Both the position numbers and the translations under genes were made by a program. A stretch of DNA of 64,000 bases from a bacterium (GTDB taxonomy: Bacteria > Vulcanimicrobiota > Vulcanimicrobiia > Vulcanimicrobiales > Vulcanimicrobiaceae). Below, piece after piece: positions 54,590 through 63,426 of this stretch. Below the pieces are notes generated by a model that saw only the letters and a list, made by a program, of their open reading frames with translations, searched no databases and was not told the DNA's origin. The DNA lies in the NCBI GenBank assembly GCA_021832345.1, contig JAKBKY010000003.1, forward strand, positions 1 through 64,000. The letters run 5' to 3'. Each line of letters starts with the position of its first letter. Within the stretch, counting starts at the first letter, position 1.

Positions 54590-55499
54590 GCCGGCCGCCT
54601 GCCGGGAGCGTCCGCGCGAGGTTCAGGGCACCAAACTGTGGAGCGGGAGCATCCTTGACGATCCGCACCGCGGGCATCTCGTTGGCAACGCGCGTCTCAA
54701 TGAGGTAGGTCAGCAGGCTGTTCTTGGAGAGCAGCCCACCGGAGAAAACCAACGCGCCGTCCCGATCCGATAGTCCGGTCATACGCAGAACGCATTTGAC
54801 CAGTTCGAAGAGTTCCAGTGCAGCCGCCTGTACGATCTTGGTTGCCGCGCGATCGCCGGCGTCCGCGAGCGCCAGCACCGTCTGGGCAAGGGAGGCGATG
54901 CGCTTGACCGGTTGCGCATCCTCATAGATCGCCGCCAACACCTCGGCTCGCGACTCCGCCGAAAGGAGCGTCGCCAGGGCCTGCGTCAGCGCATCGGATA
55001 CTCCCCGCCCATCGTAGACTCGCAGCAGCATCTCAAGCGCCGCCGCACCGAGCGCGAATCCCGACCCTCGATCGCCCAGGAGTGCGCCGTAGCCGCCGGC
55101 ATGAGCCTTCCGTTCTCGGTTCTGGGCGTACGCCACGGCGCCCGTCCCGGCTACGAGAACAGCCCCGATGCCCTCCGGCGCACCGGCCAGCAGCGCGATC
55201 TGCGCATCGTCGGTGACGACGATGCGCGCCTGGGAAAATCGCGTGGCCAACAGCGCTTCCAAGCGACGAGCGACCTGTTCCCGCCCCGCACCTGCGACAC
55301 CAACGCAGAGGAGATCCGTCCGCTCACCGGCCAGCGCCGACTCGACCGCGTGGGAGATGCTCTCGACCGCTGCGACCAGGCCGACGACATTGGGGTTCGC
55401 TCCACCGGCCGTGCCCTGCCCGATGATGTGGCTGCCGTCGGCGGCCACGGCACACACGGCGCTTGCGCCTGCATCCACCCCGACGATTATCCGCGGCAT
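54582..55499 (-). CDS. BadF/BcrA-type sugar kinase (GlcNAc or MurNAc kinase)
   Basis: 305 residues of the ASKHA fold: phosphate-1 motif IVGVDAGASAVCAVAADG at the N-terminus, GTGAVAYAQN and GDRGSGFALGAAAL, then FSGGLLSKN. These are features of the N-acetylglucosamine kinase/MurK group. In this operon it would phosphorylate GlcNAc released by NagZ, or MurNAc; sequence does not decide. Overlaps anmK by 13 bp and murQ by 8 bp. Confidence 0.88.
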   Translation of the reverse strand: MPRIIVGVDAGASAVCAVAADGSHIIGQGTAGGANPNVVGLVAAVESISHAVESALAGERTDLLCVGVAGAGREQVARRLEALLATRFSQARIVVTDDAQIALLAGAPEGIGAVLVAGTGAVAYAQNRERKAHAGGYGALLGDRGSGFALGAAALEMLLRVYDGRGVSDALTQALATLLSAESRAEVLAAIYEDAQPVKRIASLAQTVLALADAGDRAATKIVQAAALELFELVKCVLRMTGLSDRDGALVFSGGLLSKNSLLTYLIETRVANEMPAVRIVKDAPAPQFGALNLARTLPAGGRHE

Positions 55500-56641
55500 T
55501 CGGCGGCCACCTTCGCAAGCAACGACGAGAGATCGTAGGGCGCGAGCCCCCCGAGCACAACCCGGTGCCGCGCCCCGGTCACGCTTGGGAGGTTGGCCGG
55601 GCGCCCACGGAGCGTTTCGTAACCGAGTACCGCAAAGGCCACCGCTTCCTTCGCATCCGGATCGATCCCCATCACGGCCGTGCTTTCTACGCGCATGTCG
55701 GGAAGCCGTGCCGCAATGCGTGCTAAGAGTACGGGGTTGCGCACGCCGCCGCCGCTGCAGAGCACTCGCGGGCGATCGAGACCCAGCGCCCGGATGGCCT
55801 GCGAGAGGCTCGCTGCGACAAGCTCCGTCAAGGTTGCAGCGCCGTCGGCGGTAGAGAGCGCGGCCAGACGCCGTGCATGAAGGTCGAGAAAGGCTGCGCC
55901 GAAGTGCTCGCGCCCAGTCGACTTCGGCGGCATCTGGGCGAAGTACGGATCGGCGAGCATCTCATCGAGGAGCGCCGCATCGCAGCGTCCGGCCGCCGCC
56001 AGAGCCCCGTCCACATCGCAGCGCAAGCGGTGCCCGGTCCGAGCCTGCACGAAGGCATCCAACGTCAGATTGGCAGGACCGACATCGAAACCCAGAACGG
56101 CCGATGGGTCGCCGGCGGCACGACGCGGCAAAGCGGTTAGGTTCGCAACGCCGCCCAGATTCACGACAACGCGATCTTCACCACGGTCCCCAAGCAACAA
56201 CGCATCGACATAGGGCACAAGCGGCGCACCATGGCCGCCGGCCGCGCAGTCGGCGGAACGAAAATCGTAGCACACCGTCGCATGCAGCGCCTCTCTGAGA
56301 AGAAACGGATCCCCGACCTGCAACGTGATCGATCGCGCTCCGTCGTGCCAGAGCGTTTGGCCGTGCGAAGCCACGAAATCCACCGGCCTGCCGTCAACGA
56401 TTTCCAGCGCAACCTCGGCGAACGCTCGACCCAAGCGCTGGTGAAGCTCGGCCACCATGCGCGTACTTCCTTCTCTCGGAGCAAGCACGCTCTGCAGCGA
56501 CTGCGCGAGATCCGACGGCATCGGTGCGGTCTGCGAGGCGAACATCTCGACCCGATACCCTGTCCCCTTCGGCTGGAGGTCGACGAGCGCGACATCGATG
56601 CCATCGAGCGACGTGCCGCTCATGATGCCCAGGGCGATCAT
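55487..56641 (-). CDS. anmK: Anhydro-N-acetylmuramic acid kinase
   Basis: Phosphorylates and hydrolyses 1,6-anhydro-MurNAc to MurNAc-6-P. 384 residues: GIMSGTSLDGIDVALVDL at the N-terminus, ASHGQTLWHD, NLGGVANLTALP, GFDVGPANLTLDAFV and LCSGGGVRNPVLL are all AnmK signatures. Presence of anhydro-sugar recycling implies lytic transglycosylases and a diderm-style recycling pathway. Start ATG at 56639-56641 overlaps the serine hydrolase stop by 4 bp. Confidence 0.97.
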   Translation of the reverse strand: MIALGIMSGTSLDGIDVALVDLQPKGTGYRVEMFASQTAPMPSDLAQSLQSVLAPREGSTRMVAELHQRLGRAFAEVALEIVDGRPVDFVASHGQTLWHDGARSITLQVGDPFLLREALHATVCYDFRSADCAAGGHGAPLVPYVDALLLGDRGEDRVVVNLGGVANLTALPRRAAGDPSAVLGFDVGPANLTLDAFVQARTGHRLRCDVDGALAAAGRCDAALLDEMLADPYFAQMPPKSTGREHFGAAFLDLHARRLAALSTADGAATLTELVAASLSQAIRALGLDRPRVLCSGGGVRNPVLLARIAARLPDMRVESTAVMGIDPDAKEAVAFAVLGYETLRGRPANLPSVTGARHRVVLGGLAPYDLSSLLAKVAAECRG

Positions 56642-57672
56642 CGCAAACCGAGATCCTCCAGCAACGCCGCATAGAAGGCGCTACGAATATCCCGCGTATC
56701 GGAGCGTCCGAAATAGACGGCGTTCGTGAGCAGGACGCCTTGCACGTCGCGCGTCGGGTCGGCCCAGACGCAGGTCCCGACGAAGCCCGTGTGTCCGAAG
56801 CTGGCAGATGCGAAGGCGGGACCGCACGAGTTCTCGTCGCTCGTCTTCAACGCCCAACCAAGACCGCGCCGCAAGACCGGATCGGATGCTTGCTCTCGGG
56901 TCGCCTCACGCACCAGCTCCGGCGTCAGCAACGGCGTGCAAGCTCTCCCCGAAAGGGGCGCGAGGTAGATATCCGTGAGCCGCGCAACGTCGCCGGCGGT
57001 GCCGAAGAGACCGGCGTGCCCCGCCACACCGCCCATCAAATACGCCTTCTCATCGTGGACAACGCCTTGCACCCGTCCACGCCAACCGTCGTCTTCGGTC
57101 GCCGGTATCGCCGAACGCCGTGAGAACGGCGGCCGAAATCCCAGCGTCGGAGACGCTAGCAGATCCCCGGCGAGTGCTGCCAGCGTACGGCCGGCGACGC
57201 GCTCCAGCAGTACGCCAAGCGTAATGAAACCTAAGTCGCTGTAGATGACGCGTTCGCCCGGCGTCGCCAATAACTCGCGCTCCAGTGCGTACCGCACCAC
57301 GTTCTCATCGAGCAAGAGACGATAATCCGCACCGGAGTGCATGCCGGATTGATGCGCCAGCAAGCTACGGACGGTGATCCTCTCCTGCGGTCGATCCGCC
57401 CATTCGGGGAGCCAACGCACCAGCGATTCATCGAGCGCTATCCGTCCCTGCGCAACCATCTGCAACACCGCAGTTGCCACGACGAGCTTGGTGAGCGAAG
57501 CGAGATCGAAGCGCGTATCCACATAGACTGCTTGCCGCCCGCCATCCTCGCGCGTGATTCCGTAAGCGCGTTCAAAGACCAGGCATCCGCGATGTTCCAC
57601 GCGCGCCACGGCCCCGGTGAAGTCCGTTCCGGCGTACGCGCGCAGAACACGATCGACTGCCGGAAAGGACAC
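56638..57672 (-). CDS. Serine hydrolase, class C beta-lactamase/PBP-like
   Basis: 344 residues. The catalytic SxxK is SLTK in FDLASLTKLVVATAV (about residue 52), the second element is YSD in VIYSDLGFITLG, and the third is HTG in FGHTGFVGTCVW, so the active site is complete. No signal peptide is visible from the GTG start at 57670-57672, suggesting a cytoplasmic enzyme. In a muropeptide operon it could trim peptides or act as an esterase or amidase; class C beta-lactamase relatives in other recycling clusters do similar jobs. Upstream frame to 57885 is within nagZ. Confidence 0.85.
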   Translation of the reverse strand: MSFPAVDRVLRAYAGTDFTGAVARVEHRGCLVFERAYGITREDGGRQAVYVDTRFDLASLTKLVVATAVLQMVAQGRIALDESLVRWLPEWADRPQERITVRSLLAHQSGMHSGADYRLLLDENVVRYALERELLATPGERVIYSDLGFITLGVLLERVAGRTLAALAGDLLASPTLGFRPPFSRRSAIPATEDDGWRGRVQGVVHDEKAYLMGGVAGHAGLFGTAGDVARLTDIYLAPLSGRACTPLLTPELVREATREQASDPVLRRGLGWALKTSDENSCGPAFASASFGHTGFVGTCVWADPTRDVQGVLLTNAVYFGRSDTRDIRSAFYAALLEDLGLR

Positions 57673-57676
57673 CGGC

Positions 57677-59197
57677 TCAGCGTACGGCCGCGAACTCAAC
57701 CGGCAACCTCCCAAGGGGCGGCGATCCGCCGAAGAGCACATCGGCGAGGCCCCCGATCGATGCCGGGCCGTCATCGTAGGCACAGAGCAGGTGACGCGCC
57801 TGGGGGAAGAGCGCGATGTCGTAAGGCTCACGCAGAGAGACCACGAGTGCATCGGGATGCGCGGCAAGCACGCGCGCCGCCACACGAGCCTGTGCGGGGT
57901 AGATATGCGCGCGGCGCATCAGCAGAATGGGTCGGCGAGATGTCTGCGCGAGCCGTTCCAGTATCTGCTCAGCCACCCCATCCTCGGGGTCAAGCGGCGC
58001 GCGCCATTCCAGCAACGCCGGTGCTTGTGCGACCAGCGACGGGAACTCACGGCGCAGGCCCTCGGCTCCTTGGTCGGTGACCGACTCAAAGGAGATCACC
58101 AGGCACGCGGTCGCATCGGCGCCCCCTTCGCCACGCACGAGCGTCACCGCGCGCCGCGCAGCCTCCCGGCCGACGCCGCGATGCACGGCCGGCGTATCGA
58201 GCGGCAACGGCTGCGCAAGGGATGCGCGTAGGGTAGCCATACGTGCGGCCGCTTGGACCAACCGTTGCTCCGAGAGGGTGCCGTCTTCCACCGCCTCCAC
58301 GATCGTCTCGACGCAGGTCACCGCCAAGTCCAGCTCCCCCGTGAGCAGCACGCAATCGGCACCGGCGGCAAGCGCAGCGATCGCCCCTTCGACGACCCCG
58401 ATGTACTTGACGATAGCCTGCATGTGCAGCGAATCCGTGAAGCAGACACCGGCAAACCCGATCTGCGTTCGCAGAAGATCGGTGAGGACGTGCGGTGAGA
58501 GCGTTGCGGGACGCCGCGGATCGAGAGCGCGCAGCAGAATGTGCGCCGTCATCACTGCCGGCGCACCCGGCAGCAGCGCCATGAATGGGGCGAGGTCACG
58601 GCTACGAAAGGTCACCTCGTCGATGTCGATCGCAGGCAGGTCCAGGTGTGAATCGATCTCGGTCGAGCCGTGCCCGGGGAAGTGCTTGTACGTCGGAACG
58701 ATCCCGCCGCAACTCAACCCCTTCGCGAGCGCCCCGCCCAGGCGCGTAACCACATCGGGATCGCTGCCGAAGGAACGCGTTCCGATCACGGTGTTGTTGC
58801 GTTCGACCGTCACATCCAGAACTGGAGCAAAGTTGACGTTCACACCGGCCCGGCGCAGATCCAAGGCGATCTGTTCACCGACGCGTTGGGCGAGCAATGC
58901 ATCCCCAACCGCACCCAGCGCCATCATCGAGGGGATGCGCTCTACGCCGGCGTGCAGGCGCACGACCGGACCACCCTCTTGATCGATCGCAATGACCGGC
59001 GGCAAACCGGACGCATAGCAGCTACGCAAGGCATCGGTCAGCTCGCGGACCGCCTCAAGGCTTGCAACATTCTCCGCGAAGAGCGTGAAACCGGCGAACG
59101 GCATCGTGCGCAGGAGGGCCGCCGAACGCGCATCGAGGCTGGGGCCGGGCAGGCGAACGGCAACGACTGCAGCGGCGGCGGCGCGCAGATCGTTCAC
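57677..59197 (-). CDS. nagZ: Beta-N-acetylhexosaminidase NagZ (GH3)
   Basis: 506 residues: a GH3 barrel plus a C-terminal alpha/beta domain like the Bacillus type. The NagZ signature YKHFPGHGSTEIDSHLDLP includes the His-Asp catalytic dyad, DQEGGPVVRL binds substrate, and the nucleophile Asp is in CFTDSLHMQAI. It removes GlcNAc from GlcNAc-(anhydro)MurNAc-peptides, giving substrates for AnmK and the sugar kinase. No signal peptide, so probably cytoplasmic. ATG overlaps the ABC ATPase stop by 4 bp. Confidence 0.95.
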   Translation of the reverse strand: MNDLRAAAAAVVAVRLPGPSLDARSAALLRTMPFAGFTLFAENVASLEAVRELTDALRSCYASGLPPVIAIDQEGGPVVRLHAGVERIPSMMALGAVGDALLAQRVGEQIALDLRRAGVNVNFAPVLDVTVERNNTVIGTRSFGSDPDVVTRLGGALAKGLSCGGIVPTYKHFPGHGSTEIDSHLDLPAIDIDEVTFRSRDLAPFMALLPGAPAVMTAHILLRALDPRRPATLSPHVLTDLLRTQIGFAGVCFTDSLHMQAIVKYIGVVEGAIAALAAGADCVLLTGELDLAVTCVETIVEAVEDGTLSEQRLVQAAARMATLRASLAQPLPLDTPAVHRGVGREAARRAVTLVRGEGGADATACLVISFESVTDQGAEGLRREFPSLVAQAPALLEWRAPLDPEDGVAEQILERLAQTSRRPILLMRRAHIYPAQARVAARVLAAHPDALVVSLREPYDIALFPQARHLLCAYDDGPASIGGLADVLFGGSPPLGRLPVEFAAVR

Positions 59198-60195
59198 GCG
59201 AGCAGGCCGCCGGTGATGCGATCGTAACGAACGATCCGCTCCGGCGCAAATTCGACGCCGACCGATCCGCGCAAGGCGATGGCCTCTCCGCTTGTCACCC
59301 GCGCGAGCAACGTGCCGGCAGGCGTTTCGATATGAACGAACGCATCGGCCCCGGCGCTCTGCCGGGCGGTCACCCGACCAGGCAAGCCTCCGGTTTTCAC
59401 CACGCGAACGTACTCCGGCCGAATACCGATGATGACATCTCCAAAGCCGTACCCTTGCGGCATACGATCGAGGAGATTCATCGCTGGGGAACCGAGAAAC
59501 CTGGCGATACGCACGGAACTCGGCGCATCGTAGAGCGTTTGCGGATTCCCAAGAGCCTCGAGGCGGCCGTCAATGAGTACCCCCAGGTCATCGGCAATCG
59601 CCATCGCTTCGACATGATCGTGTGTCACATAGATGACGGGACCGGCAAAGCCGCCGCGCACGCGCAGAAGCTCCGAGCGTACGTGAACCCGCAGGGGCGG
59701 GTCGAGATGCGCTAAAGGCTCATCGAGCAAGAGGGCGTCTGGGTCCGAGAGCAGCGCGCGCGCGATCGCCGCCCGCTGGCGCTCGCCGCCGGAGAGTCTA
59801 TCGGCCCGTCGATCGAGCAGTTCGCTCAGATGCAGCGCCTGCGCCGCATCGGCAACGCGTTGCGGCGCGTTGTTCCGAGCCCGCAGAGCAAAGCGAAGGT
59901 TCGCTCGCAGCGTGGCATGAGCTATGAGGGCATCATCTTGGAAGACCATGGCAATTCGGCGTGCCTGCGGGGTGAGGCGATCGAGAGCGCGCCCGCCTAG
60001 GCGCACCGTGCCGCTGTCTGCCGCCTCCAAACCGGCGATGATGCGCAACAACGTGCTCTTGCCGGCGCCCGAGGGACCGACGACGGCAAGCGTCCGCCGC
60101 GGCGACACCGAGAACGAGATGCTCTGCAAAGCCGCATGTCGCCCACGCGCACCGGGGAACGACTTCGCAAGTTCGGCGACCTCGAGGATCGGCAC
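59194..60195 (-). CDS. Sugar-type ABC transporter ATPase (MalK/UgpC/MsiK-like)
   Basis: 333 residues. Walker A GPSGAGKSTLLR (near residue 42), Q-loop MVFQDDALI, signature LSGGERQRAAIARAL, Walker B ALLLDEPLAHLDP, switch His in VTHDH, and a C-terminal TOBE regulatory domain (IIGIRPEYVRV). This is the CUT1/MalK layout, serving carbohydrate importers. No permease or binding protein is in the operon, so it must work with components elsewhere, as MsiK does. In this context amino-sugar or disaccharide uptake is plausible. Ends 4 bp into nagZ. Confidence 0.92.
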   Translation of the reverse strand: MPILEVAELAKSFPGARGRHAALQSISFSVSPRRTLAVVGPSGAGKSTLLRIIAGLEAADSGTVRLGGRALDRLTPQARRIAMVFQDDALIAHATLRANLRFALRARNNAPQRVADAAQALHLSELLDRRADRLSGGERQRAAIARALLSDPDALLLDEPLAHLDPPLRVHVRSELLRVRGGFAGPVIYVTHDHVEAMAIADDLGVLIDGRLEALGNPQTLYDAPSSVRIARFLGSPAMNLLDRMPQGYGFGDVIIGIRPEYVRVVKTGGLPGRVTARQSAGADAFVHIETPAGTLLARVTSGEAIALRGSVGVEFAPERIVRYDRITGGLLA

Positions 60196-60197
60196 CG

Positions 60198-60548
60198 CTA
60201 CTGCAGGCGCACGATCTCGGCCACTAAGTGCCCGTTCACCCGACTGGTTGAGATCGTCACATGTACGCCGGGACGCAGATCCGCGAGCGTTGCATAGCCG
60301 TGCTTGCGCGCAAAGATATTCGTCGAAGGAAGCAGGGCCACGCTCACCGGTCCATGCGCCGTATCGACGACCAGCGTGGCGCGAGCGTAGTCGATGCTGG
60401 CGATGCGACCGTGCAGGGTCCCATGGGCCGCGAAGCCGCGCTCGGCCGGCGACGACGGAGGCGCGGCCATAGCCGGCAAGGCCATGCTTGGCCCTACCAG
60501 CACGCTTGCTGCGAGAACTGCACTCCAGAGTGCTCGTCCCTTGGTCAT
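60198..60548 (-). CDS. Small exported protein with DUF5666-like domain
   Basis: 116 residues: a signal peptide (ALWSAVLAASVLVGPSMALPAMA) then HGTLHGRIASIDYARATLVVD and LRPGVHVTISTSRVNGHLVAEIV, a small OB-like beta domain as in DUF5666 proteins and similar in pattern to the C-terminus of the protein at 50022-50534. It stops 2 bp before the ABC ATPase start and heads the muropeptide operon, whose promoter should be in 60549-60638. Function unknown. Confidence 0.6.
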   Translation of the reverse strand: MTKGRALWSAVLAASVLVGPSMALPAMAAPPSSPAERGFAAHGTLHGRIASIDYARATLVVDTAHGPVSVALLPSTNIFARKHGYATLADLRPGVHVTISTSRVNGHLVAEIVRLQ

Positions 60549-60638
60549 ATAGGCTCCTCTACGCTCCCTTAACGTCGTCAAAACGCCCACCGTTTCGAGC
60601 GGCTGCCGAGCGTTGCCCAGCCTTTTTCCGACAGCCTC

Positions 60639-62072
60639 CTAGAACAGGTTCCAGAGATACTGGTTGTAAACTTCGTGGTGGTACTGCACCTCTTGGGATT
60701 TCACGAAGGTCCCAAGTAACCGTGGGCAACGATCGGCACTGGCCTCTTTGAGCTGCGCGTAACGAGCCTTGACGTCCTCTCCGAGCAGTTGCGAGGTCCA
60801 CGCAGACCTGCGAAACTCGGCCATCGCGTCATAGATGTTCCCAGGCAGATAGCGCTCGGCCTGGCGCAGATTCTTCACTTTGCCGATCGCGCCGGCCAAA
60901 CCCGTTTGAAAGATCGCAAGCATCACCATATAGGGATTGGCATCGGGGGCCACCGAGCGCACTTCAACCCGCGCGCTGCCTTCGTTGCCGATCGGGATGC
61001 GCACCATCGCGCCGCGATCGACGGCGGACGCTTTGATTTGATTGGGGGCCTCGAAATGTGGATCGAGCCGCCGGTAGGCGTTCACGCTCGCGTTGAGCAT
61101 CAAGCAGATGTCGTTCCCATGCGTGAGGATGCGATCCACAAACTGCCACGCAAACGAGCTGATCTTCTCGTCGCCCTTGGCATCCCAGAAGAGATTCTTG
61201 CCGGCCTTGCTCACCGAAACGTTGGCATGCATTCCGCTGCCGTTGACTCCCACCACGGGCTTCGGAAGAAAGCTGGCCGTCATCCCTAACCGTGTCGCCA
61301 CTTGCCGGCAGATGAGCTTATAGAGCTGCACCTGATCGGCAGCCGTAACGGCTTCGCCATACTTGTAGTTGATCTCGAACTGCGACGGTGCAACTTCCGG
61401 GTGGTCCTTCTCATTCTCGAATCCCATCGCCCGCTGAACCTCCGCCACCGTGTCGATAAAAGTTCGCAGCGAATCGCCGGGCAACGAGTGGTAGTAACCG
61501 CCGGTGTTGACATACTCAAAAGCGCCCGTCTCGTGGTAATGGCGCTCGGCGTCCAGCCCTTGGAAGAGGAAGCCTTCGATCTCGTTGGCGGCGTTGAGAA
61601 CGTAGCCATGCGATTGAAACTGCTGGTGTGAGAACTTCTTCAGTTTCCCTCGCACGTCTCCGGAGAACGACGCTCCATCGCGATCGACCACATCGGCAAA
61701 GACGAGCACCTTGCCGGGACCGAAGACGTCACCGGGAGCCAAGTAGAAGGCGCTCCAATCGAGAAAAAGGCGCAAGTCGCTCTCGCGCTGTGCGGTGAAC
61801 CCGCGGATGGATGACCCGTCAAAGGTGAGGTTGTCATACGATTTCAGCAGAAACTTCTTGTCGTAATCCAGCATCTGTAAGCGCCCTTCCAGATCGCTGA
61901 ATAACACCGTGACCGCCTTGATCCGAGGCTCGTCAGCCAGATACTTGAGTCGCGCCTCTTGAATCTGATCCAGCGGCATCTGATCCTTGCGCTGCTGCTT
62001 CGCAACCAGGTTCAGTTCTTCCAGTTCGCTGTACGGAAGCATCAGAAAATCGCGCAGCTCGGTGGTCATCAT
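60639..62072 (-). CDS. glnA: Glutamine synthetase
   Basis: Makes glutamine from glutamate, ammonia and ATP. 477 residues, type I size: DGSSIRGF near residue 88, EIEGFLFQ, QFEINYKYGEAVTAADQVQLYK, NGSGMHANVSV and RIPIGNEGSARVEVRSVAPDANPY (blocks quoted in part). The last block is variant (usually SxRxE.R.PDPxxNPYL), so it is a divergent branch. A Tyr in PGNIYDA sits where type I enzymes are adenylylated (NLY). Tandem ATG codons start it at 62072 and 62069, with AAAGGAG upstream. A leader hairpin is listed separately. Confidence 0.93.
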   Translation of the reverse strand: MMTTELRDFLMLPYSELEELNLVAKQQRKDQMPLDQIQEARLKYLADEPRIKAVTVLFSDLEGRLQMLDYDKKFLLKSYDNLTFDGSSIRGFTAQRESDLRLFLDWSAFYLAPGDVFGPGKVLVFADVVDRDGASFSGDVRGKLKKFSHQQFQSHGYVLNAANEIEGFLFQGLDAERHYHETGAFEYVNTGGYYHSLPGDSLRTFIDTVAEVQRAMGFENEKDHPEVAPSQFEINYKYGEAVTAADQVQLYKLICRQVATRLGMTASFLPKPVVGVNGSGMHANVSVSKAGKNLFWDAKGDEKISSFAWQFVDRILTHGNDICLMLNASVNAYRRLDPHFEAPNQIKASAVDRGAMVRIPIGNEGSARVEVRSVAPDANPYMVMLAIFQTGLAGAIGKVKNLRQAERYLPGNIYDAMAEFRRSAWTSQLLGEDVKARYAQLKEASADRCPRLLGTFVKSQEVQYHHEVYNQYLWNLF

Positions 62073-62102
62073 CGGTCATCTACTCCTTTACCGGACAAGG
62101 AA

Positions 62103-62115
62103 CGGGGTTTCCCCG
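62103..62115 (-). terminator. GC-rich hairpin between the small ORF and glnA
   Basis: Perfect CGGGG-AAA-CCCCG hairpin on the minus strand, 53 bp after the stop of the 62169-62519 gene and 30 bp before the glnA start. It is followed by TTCCTTGTCC rather than a T run, so it may terminate weakly or act in the glnA leader. Confidence 0.35.
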
Positions 62116-62168
62116 ACGCTTACACAAGAGGCCGCCCTCGCCTTTGTCCATCCGCTTAAACCGCAACG

Positions 62169-62519
62169 TTACCACCCGGCAACCTCGGCGGCAAAGGCCG
62201 TCTGCGCCGCAGCCGCGCTCGCACCGCCCGCTCTGGCCGCTTCGCTCAGATCCCGTAAGCGCCCGACGGCCTCATCGCTGGGCGATCTGCCCGACAAAGC
62301 GAGGCGCAGGGCACAGATGGCGAGATCAGGCGTGCGAGCCCCGAGTACGCGCATGCCCTCAAGGAAAGGGCGCGCCTCCGGTGGAGGCGCCGACCAAGCG
62401 AGCAACTCGGCGACGACCTCGACCTTCTCCGGCGAGCCGTGCAGCAGATAGGAGTCGATGGCGGCGAGATTCATGCCGGCCTCGTTCGCCACGCAGGCGA
62501 CGGCGCTCTGCCGCGCCAC
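62169..62519 (-). CDS. Hypothetical alpha-helical protein upstream of glnA
   Basis: 116 residues from a GTG at 62517-62519 (an ATG at 62472-62474 is the alternative). It is mostly helical and Ala-rich, with LAAIDSYLLHGSPEKVEVV and RTPDLAICALRLALSGRSPSD. No family recognised. It has no membrane segment or signal peptide. It is divergent from the DUF167 gene. Confidence 0.5.
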   Translation of the reverse strand: MARQSAVACVANEAGMNLAAIDSYLLHGSPEKVEVVAELLAWSAPPPEARPFLEGMRVLGARTPDLAICALRLALSGRSPSDEAVGRLRDLSEAARAGGASAAAAQTAFAAEVAGW

Positions 62520-62562
62520 CCGCTAGGCGGGGCTCACGCAGAGCGGCTAGAAGAGTCTCGCG

Positions 62563-62838
62563 ATGGCACGGCTCGTGCTCCGCGTCAAGCCCGGTTCCAA
62601 ACGACCCGGGTTCGCCCGTGAAGGCGAAGGCTACGTGCTGCGCGTGGCCGAGCGCGCCGTTGACGGCGCCGCCAACGCCGCCTGCATACAGGCCCTGGCC
62701 GCGATCTTCCACATCGCCCCGTCGCGCGTGACACTCCTGCACGGTGCCCACTCTCGCACCAAGCAGTTCGCCATCGACGGCTTCGACGCCGCGATGCTGG
62801 ATCGGCACGTGCGTAGCGTGAGCGCGCACCGCCCGTGA
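62563..62838 (+). CDS. DUF167 (YggU-family) protein
   Basis: 91 residues. RLVLRVKPGSKRPGF at the N-terminus, LRVAERAVDGAANAACIQALA (the conserved V.A.PVDGKANxAL-like stretch) and VTLLHGAHSRTKQFAI, matching the pattern of this small conserved family (usually VxGxxSRxKxxxI). Function not established. ATG at 62563; stops before an 84-bp gap leading to the lipoprotein gene. Confidence 0.88.
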   Translation: MARLVLRVKPGSKRPGFAREGEGYVLRVAERAVDGAANAACIQALAAIFHIAPSRVTLLHGAHSRTKQFAIDGFDAAMLDRHVRSVSAHRP

Positions 62839-62922
62839 GCGCGCACCGCCGACGATGAACGCTCGGTTAAAATCGCCTGAACCACCCCCCGATTGCGCGC
62901 GTTCCTCTGCTAGAATCGCCTT

Positions 62923-63387
62923 ATGAGATATGCGGCGCCGGTTCTCGCAATCTGTGTGTTTGGGTTGAGCCTGGCTGCCTGCAGCTCCGGCCAAGGGTCC
63001 AATCCCTCTTCCGTGCCGTGTAGCGTACCGGCCGGCACGCAAGTGCAGTTGCTCTATCCCATTCCGAGCGCAACGGCGGTGCCCGACTCCCCACAGCAGA
63101 TCGTCATCGGAGCATCATCGGCACTCCCTGTCAACGGCAACTCCGCGTGGGACGTGGTCCTCGATTCAAACACGCAAACGGTCTTCGGGAATGCGTTTGC
63201 CACGATCAGCGCATCGCAGGTGCCGCAGCCAAGCGCCACGCCGTCCTTCCCCAATGCCGTCTACCAAAGCAGCACGTTGCCGGGACCGTTGAGCGCGATG
63301 ACCGCCTACACCGTCTATCTCAACGACTCGAACAGTTTCTGCGTCCCGGCACCGATGCCGGGTGGAAACACCTTCACGACGCAATAA
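62923..63387 (+). CDS. Putative lipoprotein
   Basis: 154 residues. Signal peptide with a lipobox LSLAAC giving Cys about residue 20 after cleavage; the mature part is Ser/Pro/Ala-rich with a single Ig-like pattern (VQLLYPIPSATAVPDSPQQIV ... TAYTVYLNDSN). A -10-like TAGAAT lies 20 bp before the ATG. Outer-membrane or surface anchored by inference. No function recognised. Confidence 0.7.
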   Translation: MRYAAPVLAICVFGLSLAACSSGQGSNPSSVPCSVPAGTQVQLLYPIPSATAVPDSPQQIVIGASSALPVNGNSAWDVVLDSNTQTVFGNAFATISASQVPQPSATPSFPNAVYQSSTLPGPLSAMTAYTVYLNDSNSFCVPAPMPGGNTFTTQ

Positions 63388-63426
63388 CCGAGCAGGCTCG
63401 TCGGCCCACCGCGCGAAGTTTGCCCC

